Origin: Desulfovibrionaceae bacterium
Lineage (GTDB): Bacteria; Desulfobacterota; Desulfovibrionia; Desulfovibrionales; Desulfovibrionaceae
Assembly: GCA_910575755.1 (NCBI GenBank)
Contig: CAJTFO010000001.1
Coordinates: forward strand, 1-64,000
Length of the DNA stretch: 64,000 bases
Direction: 5' to 3'
Shown here piece by piece: positions 36,483 through 46,848 of this stretch. The position numbers and the translations under genes are program-made. Under the pieces are notes generated by a model, which was given only the letters and a program-made list of their open reading frames with translations, did no database searches and was not told the DNA's origin. Numbering within the stretch: the stretch's first letter is position 1; every line of letters begins with the position of its first letter.

Positions 36483-37118
36483 ATGAGGTCTGCAAACGTG
36501 AACAAGACGACCAAAGCGCTTGACGCGGAACAACTGGGACGACTGGCGGATTTCTGCAACGAGGTGGGCATGCTGCGGCATACGCCGCGCAGCGGCTACG
36601 CCTTTCTGGGTTCGGGCCGGGAAAACGTGGCCGAGCACTCCTACCGCGTCAGCGTGCTGGGCTACGCCCTGGCGCGACTGGCCGGGGCCGACCCTGCGCG
36701 GGTGACCTTTCTTTGTCTGTTTCACGACCTGCATGAGGCCCGCACCGGCGATTTCAACTACGTCAACCATCGCTACAACCAGTGCCGCGCGCGTCAGGCC
36801 CTGGAGGACGCCACGCGGGGCACCGGACTTGCGGAAGACGTGCTCTCGTTCTGGGATGAACTGGAGGAAGCGCAAAGCCCGGAAGCCGCGCTGGCCCGCG
36901 ATGCGGATCAGCTTGACCTGATCTGCAATCTGCATGTGGAACTCAGCAGGGGCAACGCCTTTGCCGAAGAATGGCTGGACAGCGCCCTCAAGCGACTGCG
37001 CACGCCCCTGGCTCGCCAACTGGCCGAGGCCATCCTGCGCACGGACCCCAACCGCTGGTGGTACGGCCAGGTGGAAAAAGACTGGTGGATTCACCATCAG
37101 GACCCGGCGCAATCCTGA
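36483..37118 (+). CDS. HD-domain hydrolase, YfbR/HDDC2-like
   Basis: 211-residue metal-dependent phosphohydrolase. The HD metal ligands are visible: H52 in ENVAEHSYR, H81-D82 in CLFHDLHEARTGD, and a C-terminal aspartate in RDADQLD (about 140-145). The layout matches YfbR and HDDC2, 5'-deoxynucleotidases. It follows the response regulator by 11 bases, so it is probably read from the same transcript, with no obvious functional link. A GTG at about 36498 with GAGG upstream is an alternative start. It converges on argB with an 11-base gap. Confidence 0.85.
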   Translation: MRSANVNKTTKALDAEQLGRLADFCNEVGMLRHTPRSGYAFLGSGRENVAEHSYRVSVLGYALARLAGADPARVTFLCLFHDLHEARTGDFNYVNHRYNQCRARQALEDATRGTGLAEDVLSFWDELEEAQSPEAALARDADQLDLICNLHVELSRGNAFAEEWLDSALKRLRTPLARQLAEAILRTDPNRWWYGQVEKDWWIHHQDPAQS

Positions 37119-37129
37119 GGGGCCTTTGT

Positions 37130-37912
37130 TCAGCGCGCGATCACAGTGCCCAGCGGGGCGTCGTCCAGCAGATAACGCCGCAGGCTGGATCTGGCGCGAC
37201 CGTCCAGAATCAGGGCGCGCAAACAGCCCGCCTCCAGAGCGTCCAGGCAGGCTTCCACCTTGGGAATCATGCCGCCGCTGATGACGCCCTGTTCTTTCAG
37301 ACGGGCGATTTCCGTCCTGTTCAGGCCGGGGATCAGACGTCCGTCGGCGTCCAGCACGCCCGGCACATCAGAAATCAGCACAAAATATTCGGCCTCCAGG
37401 GCGCCGGCCAGGGCGCCGGCCGCGGTATCGGCATTGATGTTCAGCGCTTCGCCCTCCGGGCCGGAAGCCACGGGCGCCACCACCGGCACAAAACCGGCGT
37501 CCAGCAGGCAGCGGGGCAGGGCCGGGTTCACATCCGTCACCTCGCCCACCAGGCCCAGCGCCGGATTTTTGGGCCGGGCGCGCAGCAACGCGCCGTCGCG
37601 GCCTGAAACGCCCGCCGCGCGCACGCCATGCCGGGCAAAAGCGCTGACCACCGCCTTGTTGACCTGACCGCAAAGCACCATCTCCACCGCCTGCATCGCG
37701 GCATCGTCAGTCACGCGCAGGCCGTCCACAAAGCGGCTTTCAATCTGCAGCCGCGCAAGCAGGGCGTTGATTTGCGGCCCGCCGCCATGCACCACCACAA
37801 GGCGCATGCCCTGCCCGGCAAGATGGGCCAGATCCAGGGCAAAGGCTTCGCTCAGCTCCGGTTTGTCCATGGCGTGGCCGCCGTATTTTATGACCACTGT
37901 GGGCTGTGTCAT
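37130..37912 (-). CDS. argB: acetylglutamate kinase
   Basis: Phosphorylates N-acetylglutamate in arginine synthesis. The 260-residue amino-acid-kinase-fold protein has VIKYGGHAM at the start (nucleotide phosphate site), [11 protein letters not shown] (substrate site), the [17 protein letters not shown] stretch, the [10 protein letters not shown] loop and [17 protein letters not shown]. The start at 37912 puts the glycine-rich motif near the N-terminus; the upstream site is a weak GGGG. This short form lacks the arginine-sensing N-terminal helix usually found in enzymes inhibited by arginine, so feedback control may be weak (inference). Confidence 0.95.
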   Translation of the reverse strand: MTQPTVVIKYGGHAMDKPELSEAFALDLAHLAGQGMRLVVVHGGGPQINALLARLQIESRFVDGLRVTDDAAMQAVEMVLCGQVNKAVVSAFARHGVRAAGVSGRDGALLRARPKNPALGLVGEVTDVNPALPRCLLDAGFVPVVAPVASGPEGEALNINADTAAGALAGALEAEYFVLISDVPGVLDADGRLIPGLNRTEIARLKEQGVISGGMIPKVEACLDALEAGCLRALILDGRARSSLRRYLLDDAPLGTVIAR

Positions 37913-38123
37913 GGCTGTACCCCGAAAATGCAAGGTTTGAAGAGGGCGCGGCACATGCCGCGACCAATGAAAACTAGCATTGGCGACCGCCGGGCGCAAG
38001 TCCGCCCTGAAGCCCTGTCGCGCGCGTGTTTACGGCTCCGGGCTTTTGCCGTATGACAGGGCGTTGCCCGTTGCGCCGTGATGGCGCGGGGTCGTGTGTT
38101 TTTTACCTCAAAGGATTGCCGTC

Positions 38124-39806
38124 ATGGATGATGCACGCAGCAGAAAGATGAAAAGCGGGCTGGAAAAAGCCCCGCACCGTTCCCTGCTCTACGCTCTGGG
38201 CCTGACCAGGGAGGAAATGGAACGCCCCCTGGTGGGCGTGGTCAACGCCGCCAGCGAGGTGGTGCCCGGCCACATGCACTTGAACTCTCTGGCCGCGGCC
38301 GTCAAGGCCGGGGTGCGCCTGGCCGGCGGCACGCCCCTGGAATTTCCGGCCATCGCCGTATGCGACGGCATCGCCATGAATCACGAGGGCATGCGTTTTT
38401 CCCTGCCGTCGCGCGAATTCATTGCGGATTCCATTGAAATCATGGCCAGGGGTCATGCCTTTGACGCCCTGGTTTTCATACCCAACTGCGACAAATGCGT
38501 GCCCGGCATGCTCATGGCCATGATGCGCCTGAACCTGCCTTCGGTGCTGATTTCCGGCGGCCCCATGCTGCCCGGCAATCTGGGGCCGCACACGCGCGGC
38601 GACCTGATCACGGTCTTTGAGGCCGTGGGCCGGGTGCGCAGCGGCGCTTTGAGCGAGGACGAGCTGGAGCGCATGGCCGAGCGCGCCTGTCCCGGCTGCG
38701 GGGCCTGCGCGGGCATGTTCACGGCCAATTCCATGAACTGCCTGGCCGAAACCATTGGCGTGGCCCTGCCCGGCAACGGCACAATTCCGGCCGTGAGCGC
38801 GGCCCGCGTGCGCCTGGCCAAGACCGCGGGCATGCGGGTCATGGACCTGCTCAAAAACAACATCCGCCCTCTGGACATCGTGACGCGCGAAGCCGTGGCC
38901 AATGCCGTGGCCGTGGACATGGCCCTGGGCTGTTCCACCAATACGGTGCTCCATCTGCCCGCCGTGTTCGGCGAGGCGGGGCTGGACATGGGGCTGGAGG
39001 TTTTTGACGAGGTCAGCCGCAAAAGCCCCAACCTCTGCAAGCTTTCCCCGGCGGGCAAGCATTTCATGGTGGATCTGGACAATGCCGGCGGCATCCCGGC
39101 GGTGATGAGCGAGCTGGACAAGCTGGGCCTGATCCACAAGGACTGCCTCACCGTCACCGGCAAAACCGTGGGCGAAAACCTCAGGGCGCTCAACGCCCGC
39201 ATTGAAGACCCGGACGTGATTCACCCCATCGGGCAGGCATATTCCAAACAGGGCGGCATTGCCATTCTGCGCGGCAGCCTCGCGCCGGGCGGCGCGGTGG
39301 TCAAGCAGTCCGCCGTGGCCCCGGAAATGATGTGCCGCGACGTGCGCGCCAGGGTTTTTGAATCCGAAGAGGACGCCATGCGCGCCATTCTGGACGGCAA
39401 GATTCAGCCCGGCGACGGCGTGGTGATTCGTTATGAAGGCCCGCGCGGCGGACCGGGCATGCGCGAAATGCTTTCGCCCACCGCGGCCATTACCGGCATG
39501 GGCCTGGGCAAGGATGTGGCTCTGCTCACGGACGGCCGCTTTTCCGGCGGCACCAACGGCGCGGCCATCGGCCATATTTCGCCGGAAGCCGCCGACGGCG
39601 GGGTGATCGCCCTGGTGCGCGAGGGCGACATGATTCGTATTGATATTCCGAACCGCAAGCTGGATCTGCTGGTGGACGAGGCGGAGCTTGAAAAACGCCG
39701 GGCCGGGCTGATCCAGCCCGGGAAGGACTGTCCCTACCCGGTGCTGCGGCGTTACGCCGCGCTGGTCAGCTCGGCGGCCACCGGCGGTCGCTACAAGGAG
39801 ATCTGA
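38124..39806 (+). CDS. ilvD: dihydroxy-acid dehydratase
   Basis: Iron-sulfur enzyme of branched-chain amino acid synthesis, converting dihydroxy acids to 2-oxo acids. The 560 residues include the cluster cysteines in [11 protein letters not shown] and [34 protein letters not shown], and the C-terminal [19 protein letters not shown]. Length and motifs are complete. AAGG lies about 10 bases before the ATG at 38124. It is monocistronic and ends in a very large palindrome shared with asnS. Its product feeds IlvE, encoded at 20.7 kb. Confidence 0.97.
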   Translation: MDDARSRKMKSGLEKAPHRSLLYALGLTREEMERPLVGVVNAASEVVPGHMHLNSLAAAVKAGVRLAGGTPLEFPAIAVCDGIAMNHEGMRFSLPSREFIADSIEIMARGHAFDALVFIPNCDKCVPGMLMAMMRLNLPSVLISGGPMLPGNLGPHTRGDLITVFEAVGRVRSGALSEDELERMAERACPGCGACAGMFTANSMNCLAETIGVALPGNGTIPAVSAARVRLAKTAGMRVMDLLKNNIRPLDIVTREAVANAVAVDMALGCSTNTVLHLPAVFGEAGLDMGLEVFDEVSRKSPNLCKLSPAGKHFMVDLDNAGGIPAVMSELDKLGLIHKDCLTVTGKTVGENLRALNARIEDPDVIHPIGQAYSKQGGIAILRGSLAPGGAVVKQSAVAPEMMCRDVRARVFESEEDAMRAILDGKIQPGDGVVIRYEGPRGGPGMREMLSPTAAITGMGLGKDVALLTDGRFSGGTNGAAIGHISPEAADGGVIALVREGDMIRIDIPNRKLDLLVDEAELEKRRAGLIQPGKDCPYPVLRRYAALVSSAATGGRYKEI

Positions 39807-39826
39807 TCCGATCCGGTCGGGACGCG

Positions 39827-39880
39827 CTCTACAAACCCGCTCGCCTTGCGGATAAACGCAAGGCGAGCGGGTTTGTAGAG
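39827..39880. terminator. 24-bp perfect palindromic stem between ilvD and asnS
   Basis: Arms 39827-39850 and 39857-39880 are exact reverse complements around the loop GATAAA. It lies between convergent stop codons, so a bidirectional transcription stop is the simplest role. There is no proper T-run on either side, and the stem is far longer than the other terminators here. Confidence 0.75.
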
Positions 39881-39909
39881 AATACCTTTTTCAAGGGCAA
39901 TTCGCTCTA
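39881..39909 (-). repeat. AGAGC-family dispersed repeat, partial copy E
   Basis: The minus strand reads TAGAGCGAATTGCCCTTGAA then AAAGGTATTC, and the TAG is the asnS stop codon. The head matches copy D (TAGAGCGAATTGCC). Only the head is present before the large palindrome begins. Confidence 0.55.
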
Positions 39910-41271
39910 AAATTCCAGATTGCCCGGCGTGCGTGGGAAGGGAATCACGTCGCGGATGTTGGTGATGCCCGTGAGCAGCATCAGCAGGCGCTCGAAGCCC
40001 AGGCCGAAGCCCGCGTGCGGCACGCTGCCGAAGCGCCGCAGATCCAGATACCACCAGTAGTCCTCCGGATTCTGCCCCAGTTCACGGATGCGGGCTTCCA
40101 GAAAATCCAGGCGTTCCTCGCGCTGAGAACCGCCGATAAGCTCGCCGATGCGCGGCACAAGCATATCCATGGCCGCCACGGTTTCGTTGTCGTCGTTGAG
40201 GCGCATGTAGAAGGCTTTGATTTCCTTGGGATAATCATAAACGATGACCGGCCGCTGAAAGTACTCCTCCGCCAGATAGCGTTCGTGCTCGGTTTGCAGG
40301 TCCACGCCGAAAGCCACGGGAAAGGCAAACTCCTTGCCGCTGCCCTCAAGAATATGGATGGCTTCGGCATAGGGCACGCGGGCAAAGGGCTGGCCCAGCA
40401 GGCCGCGCAGGCGTTCCAGCAGGCCCTTGTCCACGAAACTGTCAAAAAGCTTCACATCCGCTTCACAGCGGGTCAGCACATGCTCTACCACATGGCGGGT
40501 GAGGCTTTCGCCCAGTTCCATGAGGGCCGTGAGGTCGGCAAAGGCCATTTCCGGCTCGATCATCCAGAATTCGGCGGCATGGCGCGGGGTGTTGGAGTTT
40601 TCGGCCCGGAAGGTGGGACCGAAGGTGTAGACCCGCCCCAGGCCCAGCGCCAGGGCCTCGGCCTCCAACTGGCCGGATACGGTGAGATTGCAGGGGCGGT
40701 TGAAAAAGTCGCCGTCCGTGTTTTTTTCGCCCGGCGCCAGAGTGGTTACGCGGAACATCTCGCCCGCGCCTTCGCAGTCCGAACCGGTGAGCACGGGCGT
40801 GTGCACCCAGGCGAAACGCCGCCCGTGGAAAAAGTCATGCACCGCGCGCCCGGCCTCGGAGCGAATGCGGAAGGCCGCCCCGTATTTGTTGGTACGCGCG
40901 CGCAAATGGGCGATGCCGCGCAAAAATTCGTCAGTATGGCGCTTTTTCTGCAGGGGAAAGCTCGCCGGATCGGCCAGGCCGAAGACAGTGACGCTTTTGG
41001 CCCGCACCTCCCATTTCTGACCCTTGCCCGGCGAGGGCGTCAGCTCGCCGCTCACGGCCAGGGCCGCGCCGGTATTGGCTTCCCCCAGAGCGGCATAGGC
41101 TTCAGTGCCTTCGTCCACAATGCACTGCATGTTGGCGAGGCAGGAGCCGTCATTGATCTCCACAAAGGAAAAGCCCTTGGCGTCGCGGCGGGTACGCACC
41201 CAGCCGCAGAGGGTGATGTTGCTCTGCGCCTTTTCGGTGTTGAGGGCGTCGATGATGAGTGTGCGCTGCAT
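39907..41271 (-). CDS. asnS: asparaginyl-tRNA synthetase
   Basis: Class IIb tRNA synthetase of 454 residues. The N-terminal OB-fold anticodon domain starts [23 protein letters not shown]. Class II motif 2 is [21 protein letters not shown], followed by [10 protein letters not shown], and motif 3 is [15 protein letters not shown]. The N in ENSNTPRH favours asparaginyl over aspartyl specificity. AAGGAG lies 7 bases before the ATG. With gatCA also present, Asn-tRNA(Asn) need not be made by transamidation. Confidence 0.97.
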   Translation of the reverse strand: MQRTLIIDALNTEKAQSNITLCGWVRTRRDAKGFSFVEINDGSCLANMQCIVDEGTEAYAALGEANTGAALAVSGELTPSPGKGQKWEVRAKSVTVFGLADPASFPLQKKRHTDEFLRGIAHLRARTNKYGAAFRIRSEAGRAVHDFFHGRRFAWVHTPVLTGSDCEGAGEMFRVTTLAPGEKNTDGDFFNRPCNLTVSGQLEAEALALGLGRVYTFGPTFRAENSNTPRHAAEFWMIEPEMAFADLTALMELGESLTRHVVEHVLTRCEADVKLFDSFVDKGLLERLRGLLGQPFARVPYAEAIHILEGSGKEFAFPVAFGVDLQTEHERYLAEEYFQRPVIVYDYPKEIKAFYMRLNDDNETVAAMDMLVPRIGELIGGSQREERLDFLEARIRELGQNPEDYWWYLDLRRFGSVPHAGFGLGFERLLMLLTGITNIRDVIPFPRTPGNLEF

Positions 41272-41480
41272 GGAATTGCTCCTTGCCGATGAATTTCCTC
41301 GGGAAGGCGCAGTGTAGCCTTTCCGCGCGTACGGCTCAAGGGCACTGAAGACCCTCCCGCCCTCTTGGCCTTTTTCTAAAGATTATGTAGACTCGCCGCA
41401 TGTCAATGTGTTCCGCCGCTGGATGCGGGTTTTCCGGCATGGCGGGCTGACCGTACTTCTGCTTCTCCGAGGAAAAATAT

Positions 41481-41966
41481 ATGAAAAACATTTTTTGCAT
41501 TCTGACTGTTGTCTGCATTCTGGCCCTGGCGGGCAACGCCATGACCGCCACCGCCGCCACACCGCAGACGGGCAAACCCGTAGAGGACAAGCCGGAAAAA
41601 GGCATGGACCGCGTTTCCGTGGTCAGCGTGCAGCTTGAGGGCACGGACAGCATCGGGGCGCGCCTGGGCACCAGACTCAAGGAACGCTTCAATCAGAGCA
41701 ATCTGTTCACGCTGAATGACGACGAAGAAAAGGACGTGCCCAAGCTGCGCCTGCTGCTGAGCACCGCCGCGGAATTTCCGGGCCGTCCCGGCGTGGGATC
41801 GGTATACGGCGTGTGCTGGGTATTCAGCCAGGGCAAGGGCTATCTCGGCTATCTGCTGGCCAGGGAAGTGGGCACGGTCAATTACGACGATCTGGACGCC
41901 CTGGTGGACAAGCTGGTGGAGCGCACCGACGGCATAGCGGCCAAGTACGGCAACTTGTGGAAATAG
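41481..41966 (+). CDS. secreted protein of unknown function
   Basis: 161 residues with a Sec signal peptide (IFCILTVVCILALAGNAM, cleavage near TATAAT at about 26). The mature part reads like an alpha/beta protein with SIGARLGTRLKERFNQSNLF, LRLLLSTAAEFPGRPGVGSVY and a C-terminal helix with VDKLVERTDGIAAKYGNLW. One cysteine remains after cleavage. I recognise no family; it has the feel of a conserved hypothetical of this genus. GAGG lies upstream. It is convergent with holB, 8 bases away, so it is probably a single-gene unit. Confidence 0.8.
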   Translation: MKNIFCILTVVCILALAGNAMTATAATPQTGKPVEDKPEKGMDRVSVVSVQLEGTDSIGARLGTRLKERFNQSNLFTLNDDEEKDVPKLRLLLSTAAEFPGRPGVGSVYGVCWVFSQGKGYLGYLLAREVGTVNYDDLDALVDKLVERTDGIAAKYGNLWK

Positions 41967-41974
41967 CGGCCCGC

Positions 41975-42886
41975 TCAATGCGCTTGCGCCGCTTCCTGCC
42001 GCAGCACGAAAAGCCGCGCGGCCAGGGCCTCCAGCACGCGGGCGGGCGTGACGCCGTAGCGGAGCATGTCCTGCGCTTCGGCCAGCCAGCGGCAGCACAC
42101 GGCCCGGCCACGCGCATCCAGAGCGGCCAGGGCTGCGTCCAGCGGGCCTTCGGCCTCGCCGGCCAGCACGCGGCTCAGGGCTTTCTGGCAGGCCAGCAGC
42201 AGACGCCCCGCCAGGGCCGCATCCACGGCTCCCCGTGCCGCTGTCTTGTCCAGAAAAGCCTGACCGTCACGCAGAAAGGCGGCCAGCGCCTCTTCCCACG
42301 GGGCCAGCGTTGCGTCGCGCGTTCGGCTGTCAGGCCAGGGCAGAGTCAGGCAGAAAGAGCGCGACACCAGGGTGGGCAAAAGCTGCTCCCTTTGCGCGGC
42401 CAGAAGAACAAAAACCGTGCCGGGCGAGGGTTCTTCCAATACCTTGAGCAGAGCGTTGGCCGCCTCCTCGCGGTTCAGACTCAGGCCCATAAGCAGCACC
42501 ACCCGGCGTCCCTGGCCGTGCGGCGCGTCACGCAGGCGGCTTTTCAACTCACGCACCCGCTCCATATTGAATGAACGCACGAGGCCGGGATTTTCCTCAT
42601 CCTCGCGGTTGCTGATACGCCCGTCATAAGCCGCCAGATCCAGATATTCGCCAGAGGCTATCTGAAGGCAGACCGGGCAGGCCAGACAGGGCGAACCCTT
42701 CTCCCGGCCCGCGGCCTGGAGGCAGTTGCAGCGCGCGGCCCAGTAACGGGCCAGATCCAGGCGCTGCTCCTCGTTGCCGCCCTCCAGCAACAGCACCTGG
42801 GGCGGGGCCTCGCCCAGCCGGTCCAGCACGGCTTTGAGCCGGTCAAAGGCCGGATCGGCCACAGCGGGAAGCAGGGTCGCGTTCAT
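41975..42886 (-). CDS. holB: DNA polymerase III delta-prime-like subunit
   Basis: Clamp-loader subunit, 303 residues. Weak but consistent signs: a zinc module (CNCLQAAGREKGSPCLACPVC), RVRELKSRLRDAPHGQGRRVVLLMG, then NREEAANALLKVLEEPSPGTVFVLLAA and LVSRSFCLTL, the sensor-1 and SRC regions of DnaX/HolB proteins. The P-loop position reads LLEGGNEEQRLDLA, lacking GxxGxGK, so it does not bind ATP, as expected for delta-prime. It follows purA by 19 bases. DnaX itself is encoded at 18-20 kb. Confidence 0.85.
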   Translation of the reverse strand: MNATLLPAVADPAFDRLKAVLDRLGEAPPQVLLLEGGNEEQRLDLARYWAARCNCLQAAGREKGSPCLACPVCLQIASGEYLDLAAYDGRISNREDEENPGLVRSFNMERVRELKSRLRDAPHGQGRRVVLLMGLSLNREEAANALLKVLEEPSPGTVFVLLAAQREQLLPTLVSRSFCLTLPWPDSRTRDATLAPWEEALAAFLRDGQAFLDKTAARGAVDAALAGRLLLACQKALSRVLAGEAEGPLDAALAALDARGRAVCCRWLAEAQDMLRYGVTPARVLEALAARLFVLRQEAAQAH

Positions 42887-42905
42887 GGCTGTCGCCGGCG
42901 CGGGT

Positions 42906-44714
<1,809 letters not shown>

Positions 44715-45113
44715 CTAATGAGGCTGATTCTGGTCTTGCGGCTTGACCGCGTCGGCATCGCCGGCAGGGCGAAAGGCCAGAACCCGGCAGCGGCGCGCGT
44801 TTTCCCGGTGCGGGCCGGTAGTGCCCGCGGCCGGCACGTCCGCTGGTTCCAGCTCAAAATCCGGCGCCAGCCCTTCAGGCGTCGCGACCGGTTCCTGCGC
44901 GTCAGGACGGCTCTGCCGCGCCCAATAGTAGTTGAACAACTGGTTCTTCCAGCGCTTGGCCTGAATCAGCGAAAAAATCAGAGCCGATTCCTCCCAGCGT
45001 CTGGTGGGTTCAAAGCGGCTGGCCGCCGTGGCGTATTTGCTCCACAGCGACATGAGCGAGGCTTCGTCGATGGCGTCCAGTTGCTGGGCCAGGCGGGCGA
45101 GCAGCTTTTCCAT
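44715..45113 (-). CDS. conserved small protein of unknown function
   Basis: 132 residues, no signal peptide or membrane helix. The N-terminal half is helical: MEKLLARLAQQLDAIDEASLMSLWSKYATAASRFEPTRRWEESALIFSLIQ in overall pattern, with a central KRWKNQLFNYYWARQ. The C-terminal 50 residues are Pro/Ala/Asp-rich and probably disordered. The start at 45113 is backed by GGAGG 4 bases upstream, repeated further up. The stop codon TAG is the first part of repeat copy C. It is divergent from purH2. I do not recognise the family. Confidence 0.72.
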   Translation of the reverse strand: MEKLLARLAQQLDAIDEASLMSLWSKYATAASRFEPTRRWEESALIFSLIQAKRWKNQLFNYYWARQSRPDAQEPVATPEGLAPDFELEPADVPAAGTTGPHRENARRCRVLAFRPAGDADAVKPQDQNQPH

Positions 45114-45310
45114 GTAACCTCCAACCTCCGGGGCTGCGTGGTGAAGGGGCGCAGCGGCGTCATGGCCGTCCGTTTCCCGTGGGCTGTTTGTATGTCGTTG
45201 CGCCGGATTCGTCAACGCGGGCCGGCTGACGGGCCGGACGGGTCTGGCCCCGGCGGACGTTTTGTGCTATGCAGGCTTCTTCCACGACCGGCCACAACAT
45301 CGGAGGCAGC

Positions 45311-46588
45311 ATGTCGGATATCAAGGCCATGTACAGCACTGTCCACAAGGACGCTTTTCCCGAAACTATGACCATTATTCTGGGCGAGGAGAAACTCGTC
45401 TATGAAAAACGCGTCTGGACTTTGGATCAGGAAGAAAAGGGCCTGCGCTACGGCGAAAATCCGGATCAGCCCGCCGCGCTGTATGCCCTGAAGCAGGGGT
45501 CTCTGAGCTGCGGCGGCCTGAGCTGGCGCGGTCCGGGTCACGGCATTGTCTCCGCCCTCACCGAAGCCCAGATGATTCAAGCCGGCAAGCATCCCGGCAA
45601 GACCAACCTCACGGACGTGGACAACGCGGCCAACATTCTGCAATACCTTGCCGAACGTCCGGCCGCCGCCATTCTCAAGCATAACAATCCCTGCGGCGCG
45701 GCCTGGACCGACGAGGGCGTGTCCGTGGCGCTGGAGCGGGCTTTCTGGTGTGACCGCATCGCGGCCTTCGGCGGCGCGGTGGTGGTCAACCGGCCCTTTA
45801 CCCGCGAGGCCGCCGAAATGGTGGCGGCCAACTATTTTGAAGTGGTGGCCGCACCCGCCTTTGAGGAAGGCGTGGTGGAGATTCTCAAGCGCCGCAAAAA
45901 TCTGCGCATCATGGAACTGCCCGGCCTGGGGTGTCTGGAAGAACTGACGCGTTCGGCCTTTCTGGACATCAAGAGCCTGGCCGACGGCGGCGTCATCGTG
46001 CAGAAATCCTTTGTGAACCGTATTCTTGCGGACACGGATTTCCTGCCCGCCACAGCCACCACCAGGGACGGCATTGAGGTGTCGGCACGCGCGCCGGACA
46101 AGGCCGAACTGGCCGATCTGCGCTTCGCCTGGGCCGTGGAAGCGGGCGTGACCTCCAATTCCGTAATTTTTGCCCGCGACGGGGCCACCCTGGCCATCGG
46201 CACGGGCGAACAGGACCGCGTAGGCTGCGTGGAACTGGCCGTACACAAGGCCTATACCAAGTATGCCGACACCCTGGCCTTCCGTGAGCTGGGGCTTTCG
46301 CTGTATGAACTGAAGCAGAAGGCCGCCGCGGATATGGCCCTGGCCGGCAGGCTGGCCGACATTGAGGTGCGCACGGCCGAGGCGCGCGGCGGCCTGTCCG
46401 GCTCGCGCCTGGTTTCCGACGGATTTTTCCCCTTCCGCGATGGCGTGGATGTGGCCGTGGCCCAGGGCGTGTCGGCCATTGCCCAGCCCGGCGGCTCGCT
46501 GCGCGACGCCGAGGTGATCATGGCCTGCAACGAGGCGCGGCCACAGGTGGCAATGGTCTTTACGGGCCAGCGATCTTTCAAGCATTAG
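45311..46588 (+). CDS. stand-alone AICAR formyltransferase (PurH C-terminal domain type)
   Basis: Converts AICAR to formyl-AICAR with 10-formyl-tetrahydrofolate, the second-last purine step. The 425-residue protein covers only the AICARFT half of PurH: LRYGENPDQPAALY, the catalytic KHNNPCGAA, IAAFGGAVVVNRP, and near the end SDGFFPFRDGVDVAV and GGSLRDAEVIMACNE. The IMP cyclohydrolase (MGS-like) half is absent, so another gene must supply it; split systems are known in this lineage. GGAGG lies 4 bases before the ATG. The stop TAG overlaps the head of repeat copy D. Confidence 0.93.
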   Translation: MSDIKAMYSTVHKDAFPETMTIILGEEKLVYEKRVWTLDQEEKGLRYGENPDQPAALYALKQGSLSCGGLSWRGPGHGIVSALTEAQMIQAGKHPGKTNLTDVDNAANILQYLAERPAAAILKHNNPCGAAWTDEGVSVALERAFWCDRIAAFGGAVVVNRPFTREAAEMVAANYFEVVAAPAFEEGVVEILKRRKNLRIMELPGLGCLEELTRSAFLDIKSLADGGVIVQKSFVNRILADTDFLPATATTRDGIEVSARAPDKAELADLRFAWAVEAGVTSNSVIFARDGATLAIGTGEQDRVGCVELAVHKAYTKYADTLAFRELGLSLYELKQKAAADMALAGRLADIEVRTAEARGGLSGSRLVSDGFFPFRDGVDVAVAQGVSAIAQPGGSLRDAEVIMACNEARPQVAMVFTGQRSFKH

Positions 46589-46735
46589 AGCGAATTGCCT
46601 TTGAAAGAGGCATTCGCTCCGGCGGACGCAAGAGCGCATGCCCGCGCCGAATGAACGGAAAAACCACACTTTTTCCGCGAAATGACGGCGGCGGACAGAT
46701 TGAAAATTTACATTTTCAATCGAGAAATGCCATAG
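46587..46735 (+). repeat. AGAGC-family dispersed repeat, copy D (full length)
   Basis: The head hairpin GAGCGAAT (46588-46595) pairs with ATTCGCTC (46612-46619), with an inner GCCT/AGGC stem. A second hairpin is CGGAAAAA-TTTTTCCG, with the core TTTTTCCGCGAAATGACGG ending at 46688. The tail is a perfect 10-bp stem (46698-46707 with 46712-46721, loop TTAC) followed by CATAG. The tail stem is identical to that of copy C. Confidence 0.87.
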
Positions 46736-46740
46736 ACGGC

Positions 46741-46766
46741 GCAAACACCGCAAAACGCGGGTTTGC
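46741..46766 (+). promoter_or_regulatory. hairpin in the cobB leader
   Basis: GCAAAC-A-CCGC pairs with GCGG-GTTTGC around the loop AAAAC: a 10-bp stem with one bulged A. No T-run follows. I see no cobalamin riboswitch (no B12 box) between here and cobB. Confidence 0.45.
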
Positions 46767-46848
46767 ATCAATCTGAATTCCTTTTCAATGGGCTTTTGCC
46801 TTGCCAGGAAAAGAATCAGTCTCTTGTAACGACGGCCCCCGGAGGTTT

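Noticed and set aside
46736..46848. Cobalamin riboswitch ahead of cobB
   Set aside because: No B12 box, and only about 110 bases with a single short hairpin, too little for that riboswitch.
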